DNA from: Pseudomonadota bacterium
GTDB taxonomy: Bacteria; Myxococcota_A; UBA796; GCA-2862545
Reading direction: 5' to 3'
Length of the DNA stretch: 64,000 bases
Assembly (NCBI GenBank): GCA_023954855.1
Contig: JAGSGY010000008.1
Span: forward strand, 45,512 to 109,511
Under the pieces are notes generated by a model, which saw nothing but the letters and a program-made list of their open reading frames with translations, was not told the origin of the DNA and did no database searches. Positions 16,216-23,183 of this stretch are shown here, piece after piece (the first letter of the stretch is position 1; each line of letters opens with the position of its first letter). The translations under genes were made by a program, and so were the position numbers.

Positions 16216-17928
16216 CTACTCCCTGAACAGCACGGTGGCGGACTGTCCCTCACGCACGACGACGGTTTTTTCAGGGTACCCCTCGACCTGCACCCGGTGC
16301 GAGCCGACTGGCCACTTGAACTTCGCCGGAGTCACGTGGCCCGACGGCTCCCCATCAATCAGAATGACGCTACCGGTCACGCCCGCTGCCACCTGGAGTT
16401 GGCCGAGAACGACGGGCTCCGGGGCGGGAGCAGGCTCGACGACGACTGGAGCCGGCGCCAGCACGGGCTCCGGCACGGGCTGTGGAGTGGGCTCCGCAAC
16501 GGGTTCTGCCACGGGCGCAGGGGCCGCCACTGTCGGGACGGGGTCCGGCGTGATGCGTGGAGCGGGCGCCGGAGCCACTGGGGCCACTGGGGCAGGGGCA
16601 GGGGCAGCGGGCGCGACCACCACGGGGTCGGGCACGGGAACCGGCTCGGGGATGACTTCCACGGGCGTGGGTTCCGCGGGTTCCGGGGCGCTGGGTTGCA
16701 CGGCGGGCTGTGGCGCCCCAATCTCGACCGGGGTGTTCAGGCCTTCTTCCCGGGTACCGCTGTTCCGAGCCGCAAACAGCAGTGCGACCGCAAGCACCAC
16801 CACCAGCACACCCACCGCGCCCACTGCGGCGACTCCACCTGCCAACACCCCCTTGGGCCCAATCGTGATGGTGCCCTGGGTCAGGTTGGTGATGCCACTC
16901 ATCGACCCTTCGACGTCGGCCTCAGTCACCTCGCCGCGAATCGAAGCGAGATCGACGGGACCTGAGTAGCTGTGAAGCTTGTCGCGCACGCGCTTCTGAA
17001 GGGTCGGGTTCACCCTGGCGAGGAAGGCCACCATCTCTTGCGGCGTGGCGGGTCCGCCCACCAGCTCCGCCGCCGCCCGGAGGTCATCCGCGAAGGCACG
17101 CGCCGATGGGTAGCGCTTTGACGGATCAAAGGCGATGGCCCGAGCGTGCACAGACAGCAGGGCGTCGGGGTCCGGGTAGTCACCGGGCACATCGAGAACG
17201 GGGACCTTCCCCGACATGAGCCGATGCATAATCTGCATCTGCGAGAGACCGTAGAACGGCCCGTACCCAGTCAGCATCTCGTGCAGCGTGAGCCCAACAG
17301 CGAACAAGTCGACGCGGTGGTCGATGCCCTCATTGCCCTGGATTTGCTCGGGCGCCATGTAGGCGAACTTGCCCTTCACATGGTCGGTCTTGGTCTGCTC
17401 GAGGCGGTTCGTGGCCCTAGCCACGCCAAAGTCGATGAGCTTCACGTCACCGCGTACGGAGACCATGATGTTCCGGGGGTTCACGTCGCGATGCACGATG
17501 TGCATGGGGCTGCCGAGCGTGTCCACCTTCGTGTGGGCGTAGTGGAGGCCCTCCAGCACGTCGAGGATGATCCGAAAGGTCACCTTGAGCGGGACGATTT
17601 GCCGCTTCTCACGCAGCGAGTTCACGATATGGCGCACGTCGAGGCCGGGCACATACTCCAGCGCCAGGTAGTACTCGTCGAGCACGCGCCCGAAGTCATA
17701 AACCTGAGCGATGTTGGCGTGGTGCAGCTCGCTCGTGATGCGCGCTTCATCCTTGAACATGCGGACGAAGGCTTCGTCGCTGACCCGGTCAGCCTTGATG
17801 CGCTTGATCACCAAGAAACGAACGAAGTCCACTCCGGTCGTTCCCTTCCGGGCGAGGTCGACCTCAGACATCCCGCCGGTGCCGAGTCGCTCAAGTAGGA
17901 CGTATTCCCCGTAGGGTCGCGGGTACAT
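16216..17928 (-). CDS. Membrane-anchored Ser/Thr protein kinase with PEGA domain
   Basis: A 570-residue protein. The kinase domain (about 5-270) has GTGGMSEVDLA, VIKRIK (ATP lysine), catalytic loop HRDVNPRN and LIDFGVAR. The Asn for Lys in HRDxN departs from HRDLKPxN, but such changes are common in myxobacterial kinases. A linker, one membrane helix (AAVGAVGVLVVVLAVALLF), a long Pro/Ala/Val-rich spacer and a C-terminal PEGA domain (GSVILIDGEPSGHVTPAKF) follow, the last outside the membrane. ATG 17928 has GGGGAGG seven bases upstream. Middle gene of a likely three-gene unit with the upstream barrel-like gene and the downstream binding protein. Confidence 0.92.
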   Translation of the reverse strand: MYPRPYGEYVLLERLGTGGMSEVDLARKGTTGVDFVRFLVIKRIKADRVSDEAFVRMFKDEARITSELHHANIAQVYDFGRVLDEYYLALEYVPGLDVRHIVNSLREKRQIVPLKVTFRIILDVLEGLHYAHTKVDTLGSPMHIVHRDVNPRNIMVSVRGDVKLIDFGVARATNRLEQTKTDHVKGKFAYMAPEQIQGNEGIDHRVDLFAVGLTLHEMLTGYGPFYGLSQMQIMHRLMSGKVPVLDVPGDYPDPDALLSVHARAIAFDPSKRYPSARAFADDLRAAAELVGGPATPQEMVAFLARVNPTLQKRVRDKLHSYSGPVDLASIRGEVTEADVEGSMSGITNLTQGTITIGPKGVLAGGVAAVGAVGVLVVVLAVALLFAARNSGTREEGLNTPVEIGAPQPAVQPSAPEPAEPTPVEVIPEPVPVPDPVVVAPAAPAPAPVAPVAPAPAPRITPDPVPTVAAPAPVAEPVAEPTPQPVPEPVLAPAPVVVEPAPAPEPVVLGQLQVAAGVTGSVILIDGEPSGHVTPAKFKWPVGSHRVQVEGYPEKTVVVREGQSATVLFRE

Positions 17929-17959
17929 CCGCCGGCCTCCCCCGCAAGAATAGCGCGAG

Positions 17960-19018
17960 TCAGCTGAAGTTGTAGCCGACGCCGAGCCCGACAATCAGGC
18001 CAGGACGGGTCGATGTCCGAACCTGGTCCCTCGTGATGCCGCCCCCGACCTGAAAGTCGATCGCGAAATCGCCAACGAGCACTTCGGCGCCAACACTCAC
18101 CGCGGGGCCATACAGCGCCTTTCCGACCTCTTTCCAGCGCAGAGGGGCAAGCGCGAGTTCGGCAAACGGCCCAACCTTGGCCGCCCCGGCATCTGCGAAG
18201 CCCACCGGGTAGGCGCGTAGGCCCGCTTGTACCGACGGAATACTGAACACCGGATCAAAGCCAACGGCGACGCGTGCGCCGACCGGTCCAAAGTGCGCCA
18301 CACCACCGGCACCCACCCAGCCGAAGCTCGTGCCGCCACCGACCAAGAGAGACAGCATGCCGGGCCCTGACGAGGAAACCGCTGGCGCGACCGCAGTCTC
18401 ATCAGATCCCGAAGCCTGGCCCTCGCTGGCCGGTTCTTCCGGCAAGGGTTTGCTGACCGCCGGCGCGGCACCGAGGTCAATGGTCACCGTCGGAGCGGCG
18501 GGGAGTACCTGAAAGGGCTGGTCGCCGAACGTGTAGACGCCCTTGGGCAGGTAGCCGGTGTAGGACCCGCTCTCTGCGACGTGCGCTTGCGCGAACTCAA
18601 GCACGGCCTTCTGGTCTGCGGCGAAGGGAAGCTTGTCGATGGACAGCTCGGCGCTGCCGGGCTTGGAGCTCAGCGCCACCTCACCAAAATGGGAGTTGAT
18701 GGCGAAGAGCCAGTCCATCACATCTTGGTTCTCGGAGACGGCGTTTGCGGCGAGCAGCCTGCTGCGAACGGCACCGAGATCACCTGCAACCTTGGCTGAC
18801 TGCGCTCCGAGAAAGTGATCCTCGTAAGTGAGATCCGTGCCTCCATCGCGAAGGGCCACATAGGCGCGCTCCACGCCGCCCCAAGCCGCCCGCTCAGCGA
18901 GTCCCTGCATTTCTGCGCGAAGACGAATGGCCTCCGCATCATCCATGCCCGCGGCGAGCGCCGGCGTCGACGCCATCAGCACAAGAGCGAGCAATAGGCT
19001 GGGCTTGAACCGCGACAC
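17960..19018 (-). CDS. Exported protein with PEGA-like segment and C-terminal beta-barrel-like region
   Basis: A 352-residue protein with a signal peptide (VSRFKPSLLLALVLMASTPALAA). The N-terminal half is helical and TPR-like. About residues 165-200 include YTGYLPKGVYTFGDQPFQV, a PEGA-type phrase. After an Ala/Ser-rich linker, the last 130 residues alternate polar and apolar residues (ARVAVGFDPVFSIPSVQAGL, AIDFQVGGGITRDQV) and end in GLGVGYNFS, like an outer-membrane beta-barrel with a terminal aromatic signature. GTG 19018 has GGAGG at good spacing. It starts a minus-strand unit with the PEGA kinase 31 bases downstream. Confidence 0.65.
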   Translation of the reverse strand: MSRFKPSLLLALVLMASTPALAAGMDDAEAIRLRAEMQGLAERAAWGGVERAYVALRDGGTDLTYEDHFLGAQSAKVAGDLGAVRSRLLAANAVSENQDVMDWLFAINSHFGEVALSSKPGSAELSIDKLPFAADQKAVLEFAQAHVAESGSYTGYLPKGVYTFGDQPFQVLPAAPTVTIDLGAAPAVSKPLPEEPASEGQASGSDETAVAPAVSSSGPGMLSLLVGGGTSFGWVGAGGVAHFGPVGARVAVGFDPVFSIPSVQAGLRAYPVGFADAGAAKVGPFAELALAPLRWKEVGKALYGPAVSVGAEVLVGDFAIDFQVGGGITRDQVRTSTRPGLIVGLGVGYNFS

Positions 19019-19104
19019 GGCACCTCCACACGGGGGGTCCCCCACGCGCGGTGCAGGATAGACTATTCCGCGTCCACCGCCCACCCGGTCCGCAGGAAGG
19101 TCAC

Positions 19105-19572
19105 TTGCAATCCAGTCTCGAAGTCCTAGCCCCCCTCGCCCACCGCATCGAGGGCCTCGACCTGAGCGATGGAACACGCGCTGCCGAGGTTTTGGAACGG
19201 GACTTTCCCGCTTCAATGCAGACGGATTTGCGCGCGGCCCTCCTCGCAGAGCACGCTGCCGGCACGCTGACACCTCGCGATGGCGGCGCCGGAATTCGGT
19301 TCGGACGGGTCGCGAAGGCCAGCCCCGAGACCGCAAACCACTCGATCGACGCGGTGGATATCGAGGGTGCTGGCGCGGAGCATACCCACCCGCGTGGCGA
19401 GATCTCGTTCTGCATCGCGCTCAGCGGATCACCGCGCTTCGACGGCCACCCCGAGGGATGGGTCGTGCTGCCCATCGGCTCGCATCACGCCCCAACCGTG
19501 ACCGGCGGGCGGATGCTCATCGTCTACTTCTTGCCCGGCGGCGAGGTCCGTTGGGGCCCAAGAGCAGAGTAG
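19105..19572 (+). CDS. DUF4863 (PnbB-like) cupin-type protein
   Basis: A 155-residue protein of the DUF4863 group, which includes 4-hydroxylaminobenzoate lyase. Seen: IRFGRVAKASPETANHSIDA, the cupin-like metal motif EHTHPRGEISFCIAL, then FDGHPEGWVVLPIGSHHAPT and RMLIVYFLPGG. I prefer TTG 19105 because GGAAGG lies just upstream and the family begins near LEVLAPL; an in-frame GTG at 19051 is an alternative. Substrate here is unknown; nitroaromatic degradation genes are not nearby. It diverges from the barrel-like protein gene. Confidence 0.75.
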   Translation: MQSSLEVLAPLAHRIEGLDLSDGTRAAEVLERDFPASMQTDLRAALLAEHAAGTLTPRDGGAGIRFGRVAKASPETANHSIDAVDIEGAGAEHTHPRGEISFCIALSGSPRFDGHPEGWVVLPIGSHHAPTVTGGRMLIVYFLPGGEVRWGPRAE

Positions 19573-19576
19573 CGCT

Positions 19577-20194
19577 CTACTCGCCCGGCTCTTTGCGCCG
19601 CTTCTTATGGCGCCAGCGGGCATTCTTGTTCGAGCAAGCGCGGCTGCAGTACTTCGAGTTCGAACGCGCATCGTTCGGGCACGGACCCCAACCACACAGG
19701 CTGTCGGGCTTGTTCAGCGGAGTTCCAGGCGGCAAGAGCGGAGAGCCGGAGGCCGCCGCTGCTGAGGCCGGGGCAGGGTTCGATGCCGTGGCAGGAGCGC
19801 TCACCGAGCCTCCACCTGCGGCAACACGCTGACGCCATGCGCGGTCGGACTCGGCCTTAGCCTCGCGTGCCTCGGCAACCTGAGCGGCCTTCTGCTCACG
19901 CAGGTAGTTCTGGCGGAACTCGAGGGCCCGGCGCATGGTCTCGTCACGCTCACGCTGCTCAGCAGCACGCTCTTCCCGCTCGCGTTCCTCCGCAACGCGG
20001 TCCTTGGCCTCGGCCTCAAACGCAGCGCGCTGCTTGTCGAACTCCTTCGTGAGGTTCTCGCCGAATAGCTGGGTGCCACAGCGACAACTGAAGATGAGTT
20101 CGGCGGACGGGCCGGTGCGGATGTACGAACGACCGTCACGTTCCACGCTGTAGTTCAGCGAATTGCACTTTGGGCAGACCATCTTGAAGCCCAT
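19577..20194 (-). CDS. Zinc-ribbon and coiled-coil protein with C-terminal Cys cluster
   Basis: A 205-residue protein in three parts: an N-terminal zinc ribbon (MVCPKCNSLNYSV with SCRCGTQLF), a long Glu/Arg/Ala coiled coil (about 50-120), an Ala/Pro-rich linker, and a C-terminal second zinc-binding unit (LCGWGPCPN with KYCSRACSNKNARWR) rich in basic residues, as in small nucleic-acid-binding domains. The function is not known; the basic Cys-rich tail suggests nucleic-acid contact. It lies four bases from the convergent DUF4863 gene. Confidence 0.75.
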   Translation of the reverse strand: MGFKMVCPKCNSLNYSVERDGRSYIRTGPSAELIFSCRCGTQLFGENLTKEFDKQRAAFEAEAKDRVAEEREREERAAEQRERDETMRRALEFRQNYLREQKAAQVAEAREAKAESDRAWRQRVAAGGGSVSAPATASNPAPASAAAASGSPLLPPGTPLNKPDSLCGWGPCPNDARSNSKYCSRACSNKNARWRHKKRRKEPGE

Positions 20195-20483
20195 GAAACC
20201 GTGTCTCCTAAGTGTTCACAGGGTGATCGTACGCGAGCCAATGGCCCCGGGCCAGTGGTTGCGCAGACTCCCCAACGTGCGCCTGATATGCCATCCCTGA
20301 CGTAAATGGCAAGCCCCCAGCTCGACACAAGCCCAGCTCAAGGGGCTAAAACACAGGTCATACCAAGCAAACATCGCGAACACCTAAACGGCGCACTGGA
20401 CGCCCCCCGGCCTCCTCGTGCCCGCCGTCTGGCGCCCAGAGCTGCGCCGCGCCAGCCTTGCTCGGACCTGCTAGAGTCCGCTG
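20195..20483. other. Largest intergenic region (divergent promoter region)
   Basis: This 289-base stretch separates the zinc-ribbon gene (minus) from the GT87 gene (plus) and must hold promoters for both. I see no convincing ORF, tRNA or T-tailed terminator. A short GGCCCCGGGCC near-palindrome lies near 20244, and an AGCCC...GGGCT inverted repeat near 20333-20350. TAGAGT at 20472 sits seven bases before the GT87 ATG. Confidence 0.4.
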
Positions 20484-21611
20484 ATGCGCCGCCTCATCCC
20501 CATGGTCGCCGTTGTGACAGCCGCTGCAGCTGCCTTTGTGCAGTGGGGAGCCGTACGCTTCGACGCCGACTTCTTGGCGATGTATTCCGCGGCCAACGGC
20601 GTTGTGAACGGCCTCTCCCCGTACGACGATGCTGGCCAGTCACTGCTTCTGACCACGCAATACAACGCCGGGGAGCCGATTCCCGTGCTGCCCTTCGGGT
20701 ATCCGCCCTGGTACGTGCTCACGACCTTTCCGCTCGGCTGGTTGGACTACGCAAGAGCCGGCAGAGCCTTCATGCTCATGAACTTGATTTGGCTCAGTCT
20801 AGGCACCGCCTGGCTGACGGCTGGCAGGTCCCTCCCAGCGCGCGCCATCCTCGCGAGCATCGGCGGGCTCTACCTTCCGCTGATCGGTCTGGTGGTCGTC
20901 GGGCAGTACACCCTGCCCGTGTTCACGGGGTGTGCGCTCGGTCTCTACGGCCTGCAGAAGCGGCGGCCCTGGGCGCTGGCCTTCGCGGCCTTGCTCGTCT
21001 CGTTCAAGTGGCACGTCGGTGCGGTGCCAGCCCTGGGGTTTGCGTTTCTGATTCTTCGCGACGTGGACCTTCTCAAGCGAAGTGTGGGCCCTCTCGCCGC
21101 GGTCTTCACCGTGGCCTCCTTGCTCGGCCTCTTGCTCGACCCACGCTGGCCCCTCAGCTACACCGACTCCGTGCTTCGCCTCTCTGTCGCGGATGTGAAC
21201 CAGGTGTGCGACACCTGCAGTAGCTTGGCGTGGAGCGTCTCCACCCGCACCAGCCTGTCGACTGGAGTGGCTGGGCTGGGCCTTCTGGCGCTGAGCGGCG
21301 CGCTCATGCTGTCCCGTCGGCTCTATGAGGACCCACCGATCTTCATCGCGGCCCTGCTGAGCGCGACGCTCGTCAGCCTTCCCTACGTGCGCAACTACGA
21401 CTTCGCCATCTTCGCGCTCGCCCTCATCATTGCAGCCGCCAGGGCGCACACGACGGCCACCCGCATCGTCGTGGGACTCTGCTGGGCGGCGCCGTTGCTC
21501 TTGCCGTTTCTGGCGCGAGAGGCCGCAGACGAAGTGCTCGGCGGAAGTGCCCTCGTGCTGATGGGACTGCTACTGATACTGGGCCCGGCGTCGAGCGACC
21601 CAGCCGCCTAG
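20484..21611 (+). CDS. GT87-type (DUF2029) polytopic glycosyltransferase
   Basis: A 375-residue protein with about nine to ten membrane helices. It has the GT87/DUF2029 pattern: an early periplasmic-loop acid (RFDADFLAMYSAANGV), LSPYDD, and PFGYPPWYVL after the second helix, then HVGAVPALGFAFLILR. Family members transfer mannose from polyprenol-phosphate donors; the specific acceptor is not predictable. ATG 20484 lacks a Shine-Dalgarno, and a TAGAGT hexamer just upstream raises the chance of leaderless transcription. The last 42 bases overlap the convergent PolX gene. Confidence 0.75.
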   Translation: MRRLIPMVAVVTAAAAAFVQWGAVRFDADFLAMYSAANGVVNGLSPYDDAGQSLLLTTQYNAGEPIPVLPFGYPPWYVLTTFPLGWLDYARAGRAFMLMNLIWLSLGTAWLTAGRSLPARAILASIGGLYLPLIGLVVVGQYTLPVFTGCALGLYGLQKRRPWALAFAALLVSFKWHVGAVPALGFAFLILRDVDLLKRSVGPLAAVFTVASLLGLLLDPRWPLSYTDSVLRLSVADVNQVCDTCSSLAWSVSTRTSLSTGVAGLGLLALSGALMLSRRLYEDPPIFIAALLSATLVSLPYVRNYDFAIFALALIIAAARAHTTATRIVVGLCWAAPLLLPFLAREAADEVLGGSALVLMGLLLILGPASSDPAA

Positions 21612-23183
21612 CTCATCCACGCTCATGGCGTTGAGGACGTGCTCTGCACGCAGCCCAGCCCGTCGTGCCACGGCCACGCCGTGGTGGAGGTTGGCGAGTG
21701 CGCGAGGACTGTGCGCGTCTGCCGCGATTGAGACCATCACCCCCGCTTCGCGGGCCCATTCGAGCGGCTCTGCGCCGAGGTCTAGCCGATGGGGACTCGC
21801 GTTGAGTTCGACGGCACTCCCCCACTCGGCACACCCCTCGATGAGCGCCCGAACGTCGAGGCCGTTGTCTGGCCGTCCAAGCAGCAGTCGTCCCGTGGGG
21901 TGCCCCACCACGTCGGCGAGACCCGTGCGAAGCGCCTTCAACACGCGCTCGGTCATCTCTTCGGGGGTCTGTCGGTACCGTTGATGCACGCTGGCGACCA
22001 CGAAGTCGAGCTCGCGCAGCAGATCCGAGGTGTAGTCGAGTTCGCCCTCCCGGCGAATGTCGCTCTCGACTCCGGCGAAGATGTGCGCACCGTGGCCGTC
22101 CAGCTTGCGAAGCTCTGCGAGTTGCTGCCGAAGCGCCGCAGCTTGGAGTCCCCCGGCGTAGCCCGCCGAGGCGCTGTGCTCGCTGATGCCCAGCCAGTCC
22201 AGGCCCAAGTCAGTGGCTGCGAGCCGCATGTCGGCCACCGTCCCCGCTCCGTCAGAAGCCACCGTGTGATTGTGCAGCGCGCCTCGGAGGTCCCCAAATT
22301 CGAGCAACTGGGGCATGACCACCCCTTGCTGGACGAGCTCTACGCCCCCCCGGCGGCGCTCTCGCGGTGTCGTACTGAGACCGAGCGCCTCGTAAAAACC
22401 CTTCTCGGTGGCACGGGCCAGAGCGGCAAGCGGCTCTGCCGAACGCTGCTGAAGGGCCTCCAGGTGGGCCTCATCCGACGTCTCGAGAACCAGCGCGGTG
22501 CCTCGGCTCGCTGCGGGCGCGAGTCTCACGCGAACCGGCACCCCCTCCATCAGTGCGTGGAAGCCGTCTTCGCGTAGCTCCCAGTTGTCACCGGCTGTCG
22601 CCTGGGCCACGACCACCACCCCTCGCACCAGCTCGGCACCACAAGCCAGCTCCCCGGCGACCTCACCGTCCACACAGCCTTGCAATGCCAGCGCCGCAGC
22701 CTGTTGCGCACGGTCTCGACGAAACCACCCCTCGTACGTTCCGAGTCGCGCAATCTCAACAAGGACTTTGGCCTGGGTCTTCTGACCGAAGCCCGAGAGC
22801 TGCACGAGACGGTTCTCGGTGCAGGCGTACTCCAGCTCTCCCAGCGTGGTGACGCCGAGTTCATCCCAGAGCGTCTTCACCTTCTTTGGGCCCAGACCGC
22901 GAATCTTCGCAATCTGAAACAGGCCCTCGGGCAGCTCGGACTCGAGTTCCAGTAGCGGCGTCGGTGTCACGCCCGCTAGGACTTCGGCGATGACGGCGAG
23001 CGTGCCCTTGCCGACCCCCTTGATCTCGGCAAGCTCACCCGAGTGGAAGAGTTCGGAGAAATCCCCGTCCACGCCGCGAAGGACCCACACCGCCCGCGAC
23101 CAAGCGCGTGCCTGCGGCCGGCCGAGGAGCTCGTTGGCAAGGCCGAATCGGCCCAGAACACGCAGAACTTCACGCTTGTCCAT
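21570..23183 (-). CDS. PolX-like protein: helix-hairpin-helix plus PHP, degenerate polymerase palm
   Basis: A 537-residue protein of the bacterial family X polymerase type. N-terminal helix-hairpin-helix segments (LAEIKGVGKGTLAVIAE, AKIRGLGPKKVKTLWDELG, LVQLSGFGQKTQAK) are followed by a shortened middle region. Where PolX has GSxRRG...DxD, this protein has ELACGAELVRGVVVVAQ, without the catalytic aspartates. The C-terminal PHP domain (about 300-530) keeps metal-site motifs LHNHTVASDG, GISEHSA, GVESDI, SVHQ, GHPTGR and AADAHS. I infer a working phosphoesterase or nuclease with a DNA-binding front end rather than a polymerase. Start overlaps the polA stop (TGATG). Confidence 0.8.
   Translation of the reverse strand: MDKREVLRVLGRFGLANELLGRPQARAWSRAVWVLRGVDGDFSELFHSGELAEIKGVGKGTLAVIAEVLAGVTPTPLLELESELPEGLFQIAKIRGLGPKKVKTLWDELGVTTLGELEYACTENRLVQLSGFGQKTQAKVLVEIARLGTYEGWFRRDRAQQAAALALQGCVDGEVAGELACGAELVRGVVVVAQATAGDNWELREDGFHALMEGVPVRVRLAPAASRGTALVLETSDEAHLEALQQRSAEPLAALARATEKGFYEALGLSTTPRERRRGGVELVQQGVVMPQLLEFGDLRGALHNHTVASDGAGTVADMRLAATDLGLDWLGISEHSASAGYAGGLQAAALRQQLAELRKLDGHGAHIFAGVESDIRREGELDYTSDLLRELDFVVASVHQRYRQTPEEMTERVLKALRTGLADVVGHPTGRLLLGRPDNGLDVRALIEGCAEWGSAVELNASPHRLDLGAEPLEWAREAGVMVSIAADAHSPRALANLHHGVAVARRAGLRAEHVLNAMSVDELGGWVARRRAQYQ

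Noticed and set aside
20333..20350. Inverted repeat considered as a terminator
   Set aside because: No T-run follows on either strand and the stem is only five or six base pairs.
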